A DNA stretch of 64,000 nt from Corynebacterium sp. J010B-136 (GCF_002967075.1 NZ_PUGE01000001.1:248001-312000); one strand, 5' to 3'; positions 55,291 through 64,000 are shown, counted from the first letter of the stretch. The notes: generated by a model not told the origin, from the letters alone. Made by a program: numbers and translations.

Positions 55291-56115
55291 ATGGCTAAAA
55301 ACAATTCTGCTCTTTCGCTTCCCCCAATTGGCTTTGGCACGGTGCATCTCGATGGCGCTGCCGGCGCCCAGGCAATGACCTCGGCAATCCAGACCGGCTA
55401 CCGCTTGATTGATACCGCGTATAACTACGAGAACGAAGGCGCTGTGGGCGTGGCGCTGCGTGAATCTGGTGTGCCGCGCGATGAACTTATTGTGACCAGT
55501 AAGCTGCCGGGCCGGTTTCACAAATTCGACCTTGCGCGCCCGCGCATTGAAGAAAGCCTCTACCGCCTCAGTCTGGATCACTTGGACTTGTTGCTTATCC
55601 ACTGGCCTAATCCAAGTCAAGACCTTTATGTTGAGGCGTGGCAGGCGCTTATCGATGCCCGCGACCGCGGCCTCGTGCGCCACATCGGGGTCTCCAACTT
55701 CTTACCTGAACACATGGAACGCCTGGAGAAAGAAACCGGTGAGCTGCCCGCGGTGAACCAAGTTGAGCTGCACCCCTACTTCCCGCAGCAAGAGCTGGTG
55801 GAATGGCACGACGCCCGCGGCATTATCACCGAAGCGTGGAGCCCATTGAGCAATGGCCGTGGCCTAGTCGAAGAACCTTCTTTGGTCGAGATTGGCCAAC
55901 GCCACGGTGTTGGCGGCGGCGAAGTTGCGCTCGCCTGGCATCACGCCCGCGGCATCGTGCCGATTCCGCGATCCACCAAGCCGGAGCGCCAGAAGTCCAA
56001 CCTGGATGCGGTCAACATCCAGCTCAGCGCGGAAGAAATCGCAACCATCACCGCGCTGGGCCGCCCTGATGGCCGCATCAAGGACCAAGACCCAGCGGTG
56101 TACGAAGAATTTTAA
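55291..56115 (+). CDS. Aldo/keto reductase
   Basis: A 274-residue NADPH-dependent reductase of the AKR5/2,5-diketo-D-gluconate reductase type. The catalytic tetrad is complete: Asp41 and Tyr46 (LIDTAYNYENE), Lys71 (VTSKLPG) and His104 (LLLIHWPNP). GVSNFLPEHMERL near 136, NQVELHPYFPQQ near 158 and IPRSTKPER near 231 are the family blocks, the last binding the cofactor phosphate. The ATG at 55291 is used because an earlier in-frame GTG falls inside the preceding terminator. Physiological substrate unknown. It converges on the CoA-transferase gene. Confidence 0.92.
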   Translation: MAKNNSALSLPPIGFGTVHLDGAAGAQAMTSAIQTGYRLIDTAYNYENEGAVGVALRESGVPRDELIVTSKLPGRFHKFDLARPRIEESLYRLSLDHLDLLLIHWPNPSQDLYVEAWQALIDARDRGLVRHIGVSNFLPEHMERLEKETGELPAVNQVELHPYFPQQELVEWHDARGIITEAWSPLSNGRGLVEEPSLVEIGQRHGVGGGEVALAWHHARGIVPIPRSTKPERQKSNLDAVNIQLSAEEIATITALGRPDGRIKDQDPAVYEEF

Positions 56116-56132
56116 AGAATTCTTCCTTTACC

Positions 56133-57638
56133 CTAGGCCGGTTTCATAGAACCGGTTTCTTCAAAGCGCGTATGGAAACTTAACGCCGTGCGCAGGTCAT
56201 GCGGGGTGTGCTGGAACTTATTCTTGCGGGCGCGCTCAAAATACTCCTCCAACAGTGGGCGGTATTCTGGGTGCGCTACCGCAATCATTTTCGGCACGCG
56301 GTCTCGCGGCGCTAATCCTCGCAAGTCGGCATAACCATATTCGGTAATAATCACCATGGCATCGTGCTCGGTGTGGTCGATGTGGGAGGCAAAAGGCACA
56401 ATCGCTGAGATCGAATCCCCTTTCGCAGCCGCCGGCGAGATAAACGTCGAGGCAAAAGCATTGCGGGTGAAATCTCCCGAGCCGCCAATTCCGTTCATCA
56501 CGCGCGTTCCCGCCACGTGTGTGGAGTTCACGTTGCCGTAGATATCTGCCTCAATCATGCCGTTGGATGAAATCAGACCCATGCGGCGAATAACTTCGGG
56601 GTTATTGGAGATTTGCAGCGGGCGCAGCACCAAATGATTGCGGTACTTGGTGGCTTCGCGGTTCATTTTCTCTGCATACTCCGGCGAGAGCGCAAAGGAA
56701 GTTGCCGAGGCCACGGTCATCTTGCCTGCATCGATAAGATCCAGCATGCCGTCTTGCACAACTTCCGTATAGGCTTGGATATTTTCAAATTTCGAATCCA
56801 CAAGGCCTGCCATCACAGCATTCGGCACATTGCCGACGCCAGATTGCATGATGTATCCGTCATATCGCAGACGCCCACCTTGGACTTCTCCTTCGAGAAA
56901 ATCCAGGAAGTGGCCGGCAATTTGTTTCGAGGTTTCATCGAAAGGCTTAAACGGGCTGTTGCGGTCTGGAGCATCGGTTTCCACGACAGCCACGACCTTT
57001 TCCGTATCAATCTGAATGAAGGTCTCACCAATCCGGTCGCCGACATTGTTGATGGGAATCGGCGTGCGGTTTGGCAAATGCGGCACATGATAAACATCCG
57101 CCATGCCTTCAAGGTCGAGCGATTGCCAAGAGTTGACCTCAATAATCAGCTTCTTGGCAGCAGCGATGCACTCCAAGTTATTGCCCAGACCCGAGGAAGG
57201 AATGAGGTGTCCTTCTTCGGTAATGCGGGTAACTTCCACGACGGTGACATCGAGTTCGCCAAAGAATCCTTGTTCCACCTGCAGACCTGAATGTGACAAG
57301 TGAATGTCTTGGTATTTCATCTCCCCAGAGTTAATCTTCGCGCGCATCTCTGGGTCTGATTGATAGGGCATGCGGTAGTTGATGGCATCGGCCTCAGCCA
57401 GCACGCCGTCACAGTCCGGTGCGGTCGAGGCGCCAGTAATCAGGTTGATGGTAAATTCATCGCCTCTACCGTGGGCTTCTTTCGCGCGGTTGGCAATCGC
57501 AGTAGGCAAGGCCTTGGGATAGGCTGCGCCGGTAAATCCGGACATGCCCACGGTATCGCCGTGGTTGATAAATTCTGCAGCTTCTTCAGCACTCATGACC
57601 TTTGCGGCCATAGATTTGCTGGCAATTCTTTCAGACAT
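56133..57638 (-). CDS. actA: Succinyl-CoA:acetate CoA-transferase
   Basis: A 501-residue class I CoA-transferase of the acetyl-CoA hydrolase/transferase family. GMSGFTGAAYPKALP near residue 31 is the N-terminal domain mark. QSGVGNVPNAV (265-275) is the oxyanion loop, followed by AYTEVVQDG in which Glu292 matches the catalytic Glu of AarC-type enzymes. ITEYGYADLRGLAP lies near 445. It exchanges CoA between succinyl-CoA and acetate, allowing acetate activation or release, like ActA of C. glutamicum. I chose the ATG at 57638; a longer frame would run into the HD-domain gene, which ends 13 nt upstream and is probably co-transcribed. Confidence 0.92.
   Translation of the reverse strand: MSERIASKSMAAKVMSAEEAAEFINHGDTVGMSGFTGAAYPKALPTAIANRAKEAHGRGDEFTINLITGASTAPDCDGVLAEADAINYRMPYQSDPEMRAKINSGEMKYQDIHLSHSGLQVEQGFFGELDVTVVEVTRITEEGHLIPSSGLGNNLECIAAAKKLIIEVNSWQSLDLEGMADVYHVPHLPNRTPIPINNVGDRIGETFIQIDTEKVVAVVETDAPDRNSPFKPFDETSKQIAGHFLDFLEGEVQGGRLRYDGYIMQSGVGNVPNAVMAGLVDSKFENIQAYTEVVQDGMLDLIDAGKMTVASATSFALSPEYAEKMNREATKYRNHLVLRPLQISNNPEVIRRMGLISSNGMIEADIYGNVNSTHVAGTRVMNGIGGSGDFTRNAFASTFISPAAAKGDSISAIVPFASHIDHTEHDAMVIITEYGYADLRGLAPRDRVPKMIAVAHPEYRPLLEEYFERARKNKFQHTPHDLRTALSFHTRFEETGSMKPA
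56138..56162 (+). terminator. Terminator-like hairpin after the aldo/keto reductase gene
   Basis: CCGGTT (56138-56143) and AACCGG (56150-56155) form a short stem followed by TTTCTTC. It lies inside the last codons of the convergent CoA-transferase gene. Confidence 0.5.
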
Positions 57639-57651
57639 GATTTTCTTCTTC

Positions 57652-58290
57652 CTACTCGGGCCATTTATTCGCGCGGATAACTTCCACGAAGTCGCCGCGT
57701 TCAAAGCCTGGAACAAAGTGCTCTAAGACATCGGCTTTCACATTGCCGAAGGTGGTTTCTGGACGGTGCTTAATGCCATTAGTGAAGGCTTGCAGGATCT
57801 GATTTTTGAAATCCGGACGCGGGTGCGCTTTCACAATCTCCGCACGCTGTTTATCGGTGATGGTGTCAAAGCCAATGCCCAGGACATCATGTTCAACACC
57901 GCGGGTGACCAAAGCGACCTCCACTGCCATATGCAGTGGAATCTCCGGGGTGGTGTGCAGCGCGATAGCATTCCAGACCTTATCTGCGTCCGCATCTGCC
58001 ACACCGTGCGAAAGCAAGAAGCGGCGGGCTTCATCGGCGCCGTCGATTTCAAACCGCTGGTCATCGCGCGCATATTTATCCGTCAACCCTAAGTCGTGGA
58101 ACATCGCGCCAACATATAGCAGCTCTGGGTCATAGGTAATACCATCTTGTTGCCCGCGCAAAGCGCCAAAGACATACACGCGGCGCGAGTGGTCGTAGAT
58201 GAGCTGCGATGCGAATTCGCGAACGAGTTCAGTCGCTTCCTGCGCAAGTTTGGAATCAGGGATAGTAATTCCGGAAATAATCTCTGCCAT
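57652..58290 (-). CDS. HD-domain hydrolase (cyanamide hydratase-like)
   Basis: A 212-residue protein with the HD-superfamily metal site: His34 (YDHSRRVY), His65-Asp66 (MFHDLGLTDKY), His112 (ALHTTPEIPLH) and His134-Asp135 (GVEHDVLG). It resembles the cyanamide hydratase/HDDC group rather than nucleotide phosphohydrolases, because of the early DHSRRVYVFG and HTTPEIPLHMA elements. Substrate unknown. It is transcribed with the CoA-transferase gene 13 nt downstream and is divergent from the DJ-1/AraC regulator, which may control both. Confidence 0.8.
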   Translation of the reverse strand: MAEIISGITIPDSKLAQEATELVREFASQLIYDHSRRVYVFGALRGQQDGITYDPELLYVGAMFHDLGLTDKYARDDQRFEIDGADEARRFLLSHGVADADADKVWNAIALHTTPEIPLHMAVEVALVTRGVEHDVLGIGFDTITDKQRAEIVKAHPRPDFKNQILQAFTNGIKHRPETTFGNVKADVLEHFVPGFERGDFVEVIRANKWPE

Positions 58291-58428
58291 GTCGTGCTCC
58301 TTGTGAAGTAGATATCGGGTTCACCCATTACCTTTTCAAGATGCACTACACTGATGCCATGTCATTTAGGCCACACAAACAGCAAAAAGCGACATGTGGC
58401 GCTGGCGCTTCTTAGGAATTGAGGCACA

Positions 58429-59385
58429 ATGCAACGCAGAATCGGCGTTCTGGTTTATCCCGGTGTGACGTTGATGGATGTCTCCGGCCCCGCGGAAGTG
58501 CTCAGCCGCGCGGCAGGTTATGAGATTGTGTGCTTCTCCCCCGCCGGCGGCACGGTAGCAACGTCCAGCCACATCCCTATCGCCGACACCGTTAAGCCAT
58601 CGCCTATCGATGCCTCCCTGCTCGACACCCTCATCATCGCCGGCGCCGATTGGCTTCCTGCGCAGCCATGGCCGAAAGGGCTGCTCGAGACTGTCGACCT
58701 CTTGGTTTCAAATATGGAGGGTAAAAGCCGCATTGCAAGTGTCTGCACGGGGGCATTCGTGTTGGCAGAACTGGGCCTTTTAGATGGCAGGCACGCCACC
58801 ACACATTGGCAAAATACTCGTGAGCTGGCCATGCGTTATCCGCAGATTAAGGTTGACCCTGACACTCTGCACGTTCATGATGGCCGTTTTATCACTTCCG
58901 CGGGTATTACCGCCGGCATTGACTTGGCGTTGTCCTTGGTCGAAGAAGACCACGGCGCAGCCACGGCGCGTGCGATTGCCCAAGACATGGTGGTCTTTAT
59001 GCATCGCCCCGGTGGCCAATCACAATTTGTCGGCCACGACGCACCACTTTCGATAAGCAATCCAATCGTGCGAAAGGCGATGGAGACTTTCAAAGCCGAA
59101 CCTCACGGCGATCATTCTTTGACCACCCTGGCTGAGGCCGTCGCCGTGAGCTCGCGGCATCTCGGCAGACTTTTCCGACAGGAATTGGGCATGACGCCGG
59201 GACGCTGGATGGAAAGGATGCGGCTGCAAACAGCCCAAGACATGATCTTGGAAGGCCACAGCATTACCGCAGCTGCGCGGCATTCCGGCTTTGGTAACGA
59301 TGAGAATCTGCGGCGCTCTTTTGAACGCCGCTTCCGGATGTCACCGACGGAATATCGCGCACGCTTTCGCACCACGTTCCGTTAA
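58429..59385 (+). CDS. AraC-family regulator with DJ-1/PfpI sensor domain (GlxA-like)
   Basis: A 318-residue regulator. Residues 1-185 are a DJ-1/PfpI-like domain with a Cys at the nucleophile elbow (SVCTGAFVLAE, Cys106); residues 215-315 hold two AraC helix-turn-helix units (SSRHLGRLFRQELGMTPGRW and the C-terminal AARHSGFGNDENLRRSFERRF, in part). This is the architecture of GlxA and of Pseudomonas GbdR/CdhR, which sense glycine betaine and carnitine. Placed between the divergent HD/CoA-transferase pair and the betT-betB-betA run, it could serve either side. AGGAATTGAGGC precedes the ATG. Confidence 0.88.
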   Translation: MQRRIGVLVYPGVTLMDVSGPAEVLSRAAGYEIVCFSPAGGTVATSSHIPIADTVKPSPIDASLLDTLIIAGADWLPAQPWPKGLLETVDLLVSNMEGKSRIASVCTGAFVLAELGLLDGRHATTHWQNTRELAMRYPQIKVDPDTLHVHDGRFITSAGITAGIDLALSLVEEDHGAATARAIAQDMVVFMHRPGGQSQFVGHDAPLSISNPIVRKAMETFKAEPHGDHSLTTLAEAVAVSSRHLGRLFRQELGMTPGRWMERMRLQTAQDMILEGHSITAAARHSGFGNDENLRRSFERRFRMSPTEYRARFRTTFR

Positions 59386-59544
59386 ACACCATCAGCAAAA
59401 TCTTCTGGGGATTATATAAGTTTACCCTCAAGAAATCCACCTAAATATAAATTATGTCTATTCTTGCTTAAAAACTACTAGCCCCCTACCCTGGAACGAG
59501 TGCCTGCGCAGGTATTTTTCGTGCAATAGGATTACGGAGGTTTC

Positions 59545-61722
59545 ATGGCATATCTTGCCAAGTCTCATTCAAGAGACACTTCTGAGGATCCGACAAGTAC
59601 TGGTCCTTCAGACGAATTCAAGCATTCAACTGTCAATAAGCCTGTATTTTTCACAGCCGCGGGTTTGATTATCGCGTTCGTCCTGTGGGCTTGGTTAGCC
59701 CCTGGACAGGCAGAAACAGTGATTTTCGGCTCCATGAATTGGATTGCTGCAAATCTTGGCTGGTACTACATCCTTACTGCGGGGATCATCGTACTTTTCG
59801 TCATTATCATCGCCCTCAGCCGAGTGGGCGATACCCGGCTCGGACCGGATCATTCTCGACCCAAATATCGGATGTTCACGTGGGCATCAATGTTGTTCGC
59901 CGCCGGTATCGGCGTCGACCTCATGTTCTTCTCCATCGCAGGGCCAGCAACTAACTATCTGACACCGCCTGAGGCAGAACCGCTTTCGGATGAAGCCGCC
60001 CGCATGGCAGCAATTTGGACCATGTTCCATTACGGCATTCCCGGATGGGCTATGTACGCACTCATGGGGGTTGCCCTAGGCCTTTTCGCATATCGCTACC
60101 ATTTGCCGCTGAGTATCCGCTCGGCATTGGCTCCCATCTTTGGCAAGCGCATCCGTGGCGCAACCGGCAATGCTGTTGATATCACAGCAACGTTAGGAAC
60201 CATCTTTGGTATCGCTACCTCGTTGGGTATTGGTGTCGTCTTTCTCAACTACGGCCTTTCAGAGCTCTTTGGGCTTCCAACCAACGCTGCCGTGCAGGTC
60301 GCTCTGATCGCCCTGTCCGTGCTGATCACGATTTTCTCGACAGTATCGGGCGTCGACAAGGGTATTCGCCGGCTCTCTGAGCTCAACGTATTGTTGGCTC
60401 TCGGGCTACTTCTATGGATTCTGGTTACGGGTAAAACCGCTGAGCTGCTTGGCCAACTTGTCCAAAACGTTGGTGATTTCTTTAGCCGTTTCCCAGGCAT
60501 GTTGCTCAACAACTTCGCCTACACTGACGGCGCACCTGGCTACCCAACTGAACAATGGCTAGGTGACTGGACCCTGTTCTTCTGGGCGTGGTGGATGGCC
60601 TGGGCACCATTCGTTGGGCTCTTCCTCGCGCGTATCTCCAGGGGACGCACACTGCGTGAATTCATCTTCGGCGTGCTCATCATTCCATTCGGATTTATCC
60701 TGCTGTTTGTCTCCATCTTCGGCAACGCAGCCTTGTCCCACTTTCAGGCAGGAGATGATGCATTCCTCCAGGAAGCAGTTGATCTCCCCGAATCAGGATT
60801 CTTTAACCTACTGTCGCAATACCCAGGCGGCACTGTCCTCATCGCCGTTGCAGTATTCGTGGGCATGCTCTTTTACATCACTTCAGCAGATTCCGGCTCA
60901 CTGGTCATGGCCAATATGTCATCGAAGGCATCGTTACGCGATTCCGATGGCGCACCCTGGCTGCGCATTGTCTGGGCAGTCATTACTGGTGCACTCACCC
61001 TGGTCATGCTCTTTATAGATGGTGTCTACACGCTTCAAGCCGCTGCGGTATTGATCGGCCTGCCGTTTTCTGTGGTGATGTATCTACTCATGGCCAGTGT
61101 GCTTAAGGCATTACGTGCGGAAACCCGCAGCCTTGATTCCAGGCTCCAATCGGTGGCTCTAGCATCCCGCGGCACGGGCTCAGGCACAGATCAACTTTCA
61201 TGGCAAGAGCGTCTTGCTGGCCGCATGGCATTCCCAGGACCGGAGCAAGCCCGATCCTTTGTAGAAACAACTGGCACACCGGCGGTAGAGACTGTTGCTC
61301 TAGAACTTCGCAATTTGGGTGCAGACGTTTCTCTCTCCAAGGGCGAATCAGCAGAAGATGGCATGCCTTTTGTCGACCTCACGATCAAATTTCCCGAACA
61401 GGAAGATTTCAAATACCAACTGTGCCCTGTTGTACATGCCACCCCAACGTGGGCACCAAAACAGGACGAGGAAGAGGAAAGCTACCACACGGTTGAGGTA
61501 TTTACCGCGCGAGGAACCCGTGGTGTCAACGTCATGGATTTCACAGAAGACCAGGTCATCGCGGATGTTGTCAGTTCCTACGAAACCCACCTCACCTACA
61601 TGGCCATGGGTGGTACCGCGGGCACGTCCTTTACCGGTGTCGAAGCCGAGGCCCCCACGGAGTGGGATGGAACAGGTACCGTCGATTCCGAACTAACGGA
61701 AAATGACACCAACTCTAACTAG
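59545..61722 (+). CDS. betT: BCCT-family choline transporter
   Basis: A 725-residue transporter with twelve membrane helices and a long cytoplasmic C-terminal tail of about 190 residues (from about 535), the layout of H+-coupled choline transporter BetT. The TM8 signature reads FFWAWWMAWAPFVGLF, then ARISRGRTLREFIFG; AAGIGVDLMFFSIAGPA near 110 takes the place of the BetP Na-site motif. The tail ends in a Thr/Glu-rich segment. TACGGAGG precedes the ATG. It is followed by betB after 17 nt, making a choline-to-betaine unit. Confidence 0.92.
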   Translation: MAYLAKSHSRDTSEDPTSTGPSDEFKHSTVNKPVFFTAAGLIIAFVLWAWLAPGQAETVIFGSMNWIAANLGWYYILTAGIIVLFVIIIALSRVGDTRLGPDHSRPKYRMFTWASMLFAAGIGVDLMFFSIAGPATNYLTPPEAEPLSDEAARMAAIWTMFHYGIPGWAMYALMGVALGLFAYRYHLPLSIRSALAPIFGKRIRGATGNAVDITATLGTIFGIATSLGIGVVFLNYGLSELFGLPTNAAVQVALIALSVLITIFSTVSGVDKGIRRLSELNVLLALGLLLWILVTGKTAELLGQLVQNVGDFFSRFPGMLLNNFAYTDGAPGYPTEQWLGDWTLFFWAWWMAWAPFVGLFLARISRGRTLREFIFGVLIIPFGFILLFVSIFGNAALSHFQAGDDAFLQEAVDLPESGFFNLLSQYPGGTVLIAVAVFVGMLFYITSADSGSLVMANMSSKASLRDSDGAPWLRIVWAVITGALTLVMLFIDGVYTLQAAAVLIGLPFSVVMYLLMASVLKALRAETRSLDSRLQSVALASRGTGSGTDQLSWQERLAGRMAFPGPEQARSFVETTGTPAVETVALELRNLGADVSLSKGESAEDGMPFVDLTIKFPEQEDFKYQLCPVVHATPTWAPKQDEEEESYHTVEVFTARGTRGVNVMDFTEDQVIADVVSSYETHLTYMAMGGTAGTSFTGVEAEAPTEWDGTGTVDSELTENDTNSN

Positions 61723-61739
61723 GAAAGTGAGTACTGAAA

Positions 61740-63227
61740 ATGTCTAAGAATCAACATTTCATTAACGGTGAATGGGTCGACTCCATTTCCGGCGCAACTC
61801 GTACAATCACCTGCCCTGCTAACGGAGAGTTCGTTGCCGAGGTAGCCGAAGGCGGCAAAGAAGATGTAGAAAAGGCCATCTTGGCAGCACGCGAGGCATT
61901 TGAGTCCGGCGTGTGGTCTGGTGTTGCAGCTTCCAAGCGTGGTGATTTCCTAATCAAGGTCGCTGAGGAAATCGAACGCCGCAAAGATGAGTTCGCCCGT
62001 GCAGAGGCACTCGATACCGGTAAGCGTCTTGTTGAAGCCGAAGGCGATATGGACGATATCGCTAACTGCTTCCGCTACTACGGCAAGATCGCTGATTCCA
62101 ACCCGGGCCGGATCGTTGATGCCGGTGACCCCACGGTTCTTTCCCGCGTGGCTTATGAACCAATGGGTGTCTGCGGAATGATTACGCCGTGGAACTTCCC
62201 ACTGTTGCAAGCTTCATGGAAGATTGCACCAGCATTGGCAACGGGTAATTCTTTTGTTATTAAACCTTCAGAGCTCACGCCTTCAACCACCCTGTTGATT
62301 GCTGATGTTCTGGATTCCCTTGGTCTTCCAGCCGGCGTGGCAAACGTAGTTATGGGCGACGGCGCAAATGTCGGCTCGGTGCTTTCTTCCCACCCAGAAA
62401 TTGACCTCATCTCCTTTACCGGCGGTCTGGAGACCGGCAAGAAGATTGCAGAATCCGCAGCGCAGGGCGTAAAGAAGGTCGCGTTGGAGCTCGGTGGCAA
62501 GAACCCAAATATTGTCTTCGCTGATGCCGATTTCGATGCCGCCGTGGATAATGCGCTCAATGCCGGATTCCTGGATTCCGGACTGGTGTGCTCCGCTGGT
62601 ACCCGCCTGATTGTTGAAGAATCTATCGCCGAGAGATTCGTCGATGAGCTCGTACGCCGCGCCGAAGGCATTGTCATGGGCGGGCCTTTCGATGAAAAGG
62701 CAGAGACCGGACCACTCATTTCTGAGCAGCACCGCGATAAGGTCACCTCATACGTCAACCGTGGCATCGAAGCCGGAGGACGTCTACGTTGTGGTGGCCA
62801 CTGGGGCGGAGATGAATTAGCTAACGGCTACTTCTATGCTCCAACTGTGATTGACCAGGTCAAATCCGATAACCCCGCTGTGCAAGAAGAAGGTTTCGGC
62901 CCTGTCATCACCGTGGAAACCTTCAAGACTGAAGCTGAAGCTATTGCTCTTGGCAATGACACTAACTACGGACTTGCCGGCGCCGTGTGGTCTTCTAACC
63001 AGGGCACGGCACACCGCGTTTCTAGCAAGCTGCGCCACGGCACCATCTGGATCAATGACTACCACCCATACATGCCACAAGCTGAGTGGGGTGGATTCAA
63101 GATGTCCGGTGTAGGCCGCGAATTGGGACCATCGGGGCTGGAGGAATACCAGCAGCCAAAGCACATCTACCAAAACACTGAGCCTGCGGTCACGGGTTGG
63201 TTCCCAGACAAGACCAGCAGCAACTAA
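61740..63227 (+). CDS. betB: Betaine-aldehyde dehydrogenase
   Basis: A 495-residue NAD(P)-dependent aldehyde dehydrogenase converting betaine aldehyde to glycine betaine. The active site is visible as ALELGGKNP (catalytic Glu, about 254) and SGLVCSAGTR (catalytic Cys, about 288); the NAD site has SFTGGLETGKK near 225. The C-terminal INDYHPYMPQAEWGGFKMSG is characteristic of BetB enzymes. It lies between betT and the choline dehydrogenase gene on the same strand with gaps of 17 and 53 nt. Confidence 0.93.
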   Translation: MSKNQHFINGEWVDSISGATRTITCPANGEFVAEVAEGGKEDVEKAILAAREAFESGVWSGVAASKRGDFLIKVAEEIERRKDEFARAEALDTGKRLVEAEGDMDDIANCFRYYGKIADSNPGRIVDAGDPTVLSRVAYEPMGVCGMITPWNFPLLQASWKIAPALATGNSFVIKPSELTPSTTLLIADVLDSLGLPAGVANVVMGDGANVGSVLSSHPEIDLISFTGGLETGKKIAESAAQGVKKVALELGGKNPNIVFADADFDAAVDNALNAGFLDSGLVCSAGTRLIVEESIAERFVDELVRRAEGIVMGGPFDEKAETGPLISEQHRDKVTSYVNRGIEAGGRLRCGGHWGGDELANGYFYAPTVIDQVKSDNPAVQEEGFGPVITVETFKTEAEAIALGNDTNYGLAGAVWSSNQGTAHRVSSKLRHGTIWINDYHPYMPQAEWGGFKMSGVGRELGPSGLEEYQQPKHIYQNTEPAVTGWFPDKTSSN

Positions 63228-63230
63228 GCA

Positions 63231-63250
63231 AGACAGAGCAAGACAGAGCA
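63231..63250 (+). repeat. 10-bp tandem duplication between betB and betA
   Basis: AGACAGAGCA occurs twice in tandem, followed by the related AGAAAAGCAA. It fills part of the 53-nt gap and looks like simple slippage; it lies upstream of the betA ribosome binding site AAAAGGAG. Confidence 0.6.
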
Positions 63251-63280
63251 AGAAAAGCAAAGACCGAAAAGGAGAATTTA

Positions 63281-64000
63281 ATGGCTGATCAGAAGGACTA
63301 TGACTACATCATCGTTGGTGGTGGATCGAGTGGCGCTGCATTGGCTGCTCGTCTGAGTGAAAACCCTGACGTGACCGTCGCCCTTCTTGAGGCAGGCCCG
63401 CACGATTCAAAGCATGATGAGGTGCTCACACTCAACCGTTGGCCAGAGTTGCTGGAATCGGGGCTGGACTGGGACTACCCCATCGAAAAGCAAGAAAATG
63501 GCAACTCTTTTATGCGCCACTCTCGCGCAAAGGTGCTTGGTGGCTGTTCTTCCCACAACTCGTGCATCGCTTTCCACACGCCTGCAGAAGACGTTGATTT
63601 GTGGGAGAAGCTTGGTGCAACCGGCTGGAACCGCGAGAATGTGCTTCCTTTGATTAAAAAGCTGGAAACCAATGACCATGAGGGTGATCAAAATGGCCAT
63701 GATGGTCCGGTCAACCTCATGACTGTTCCGGCAACTGATCCGGTTGGCGTCGCGGTGTTGGATGCCTGCGAAGAGGCCGGCATTCCGCGAAAAGAATTCA
63801 ACAAGGGAGAAACCGTCAAGCACGGTGCAAACTTCTTCCAGATCAACTCGAAACAGGATGGCACCCGCTCGTCTTCATCTGTGTCCTACCTTCACCCTAT
63901 TGAGGGCCGTGAGAATCTAGATATCCTCACCGATATGTGGGTTTCCCGCATTGTTTTCGACGAAGACAATAACGCAACCGGAATTGAATACCAGCGCGAT
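63281..64000 (+). CDS. betA: Choline dehydrogenase, N-terminal part (cut by window edge)
   Basis: The first 240 residues of a GMC-family flavoprotein oxidase/dehydrogenase. YIIVGGGSSGAALAARLSE (about residues 9-27) is the FAD-binding motif, LLEAGP the adenine-ribose contact, and KVLGGCSSHNSCIAF (about 84-98) the GMC signature 1. It should oxidise choline to betaine aldehyde for BetB. AAAAGGAG lies 7 nt before the ATG. The substrate-binding C-terminal half with the catalytic His is outside the window. Confidence 0.93.
   Translation, partial: MADQKDYDYIIVGGGSSGAALAARLSENPDVTVALLEAGPHDSKHDEVLTLNRWPELLESGLDWDYPIEKQENGNSFMRHSRAKVLGGCSSHNSCIAFHTPAEDVDLWEKLGATGWNRENVLPLIKKLETNDHEGDQNGHDGPVNLMTVPATDPVGVAVLDACEEAGIPRKEFNKGETVKHGANFFQINSKQDGTRSSSSVSYLHPIEGRENLDILTDMWVSRIVFDEDNNATGIEYQRD

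Noticed and set aside
59504-59520. Terminator-like CCTG-CG-CAGG followed by TATTTTT upstream of betT
   Set aside because: The stem is only four or five base pairs and its position 30 nt before betT fits a leader better than a terminator; too weak to annotate.
63231-63250. CRISPR or other repeat array
   Set aside because: Only two 10-bp copies without spacers; simple tandem slippage.

Overview
The window reads as the chromosome of a Corynebacterium, most like the C. ammoniagenes / stationis / casei group, though I cannot fix the species. The grounds are gene content and order: an inositol operon containing the Cgl0159-type protein with divergent iolR; quinate/shikimate genes of the QsuB/QsuD type fused to a pca branch; two DtsR-type acyl-CoA carboxylase beta subunits followed by the small AccE subunit and maf; birA-PH-purK-purE; and trehalose import genes of the Tus type. 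I saw no tRNA, rRNA, insertion sequence, CRISPR array or prophage.

Layout. 1-3.3 kb: 3' part of a myo-inositol catabolic operon (iolC, Cgl0159-like protein, start of iolA, all leftward) with the GntR regulator iolR divergent. 3.3-5.5 kb: a decaying stretch with an aldehyde dehydrogenase pseudogene and a TauE/SafE permease. 5.5-8.1 kb: a large FAD/NAD(P)-binding protein and an OsmC-family protein. 8.2-10.1 kb: thiC behind a TPP riboswitch. 10.2-14.7 kb: an SGNH-hydrolase lipoprotein, a BCCT osmolyte transporter and a class I aminotransferase.

14.7-29.7 kb is a leftward, mostly tightly packed catabolic island. Read in its own direction it holds pcaH-pcaG-pcaB-pcaC, qsuB, qsuD, an IclR regulator, an MHS-type MFS transporter, a Gfo/Idh/MocA oxidoreductase, a xylose-isomerase-like TIM barrel protein, a KstD/fumarate-reductase-like flavoprotein and a TRAP transporter (dctQ, dctM, dctP). 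The pca/qsu half turns shikimate or dehydroshikimate into protocatechuate and opens its ring. The flavoprotein/TRAP half has no known substrate and is the most promising part for new biology. Dehydroquinate dehydratase (qsuC) and the later beta-ketoadipate steps are not here.

30-38 kb: an RNase H-like gene broken by a frameshift; a peptide-type ABC importer (ATPase fusion, two permeases, lipoprotein); and an HNH endonuclease gene preceded by an inverted pair of perfect DnaA-box sequences. 38-43 kb: a BASS transporter and the leftward run birA, PH-domain protein, purK, purE, ydcF. 43.4-50.3 kb: a trehalose block (tusE, tusF, tusG, a small membrane protein, treS) with a D-amino-acid dehydrogenase on the opposite strand; no ABC ATPase gene is present. 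50.4-55.3 kb: fatty/mycolic acid precursor supply (dtsR1, dtsR2, accE), maf and a DUF3151 protein. 55.3-58.3 kb: an aldo/keto reductase, a succinyl-CoA:acetate CoA-transferase and an HD-domain hydrolase. 58.4-64 kb: a DJ-1/AraC regulator and betT-betB-betA for choline uptake and oxidation to glycine betaine; betA is cut by the window end.

Intergenic DNA is rich in palindromes, of which the best (upstream of the MFS gene, of pcaH, of the peptide importer and of dctQ) look like operators. Regulator assignments are inference throughout.
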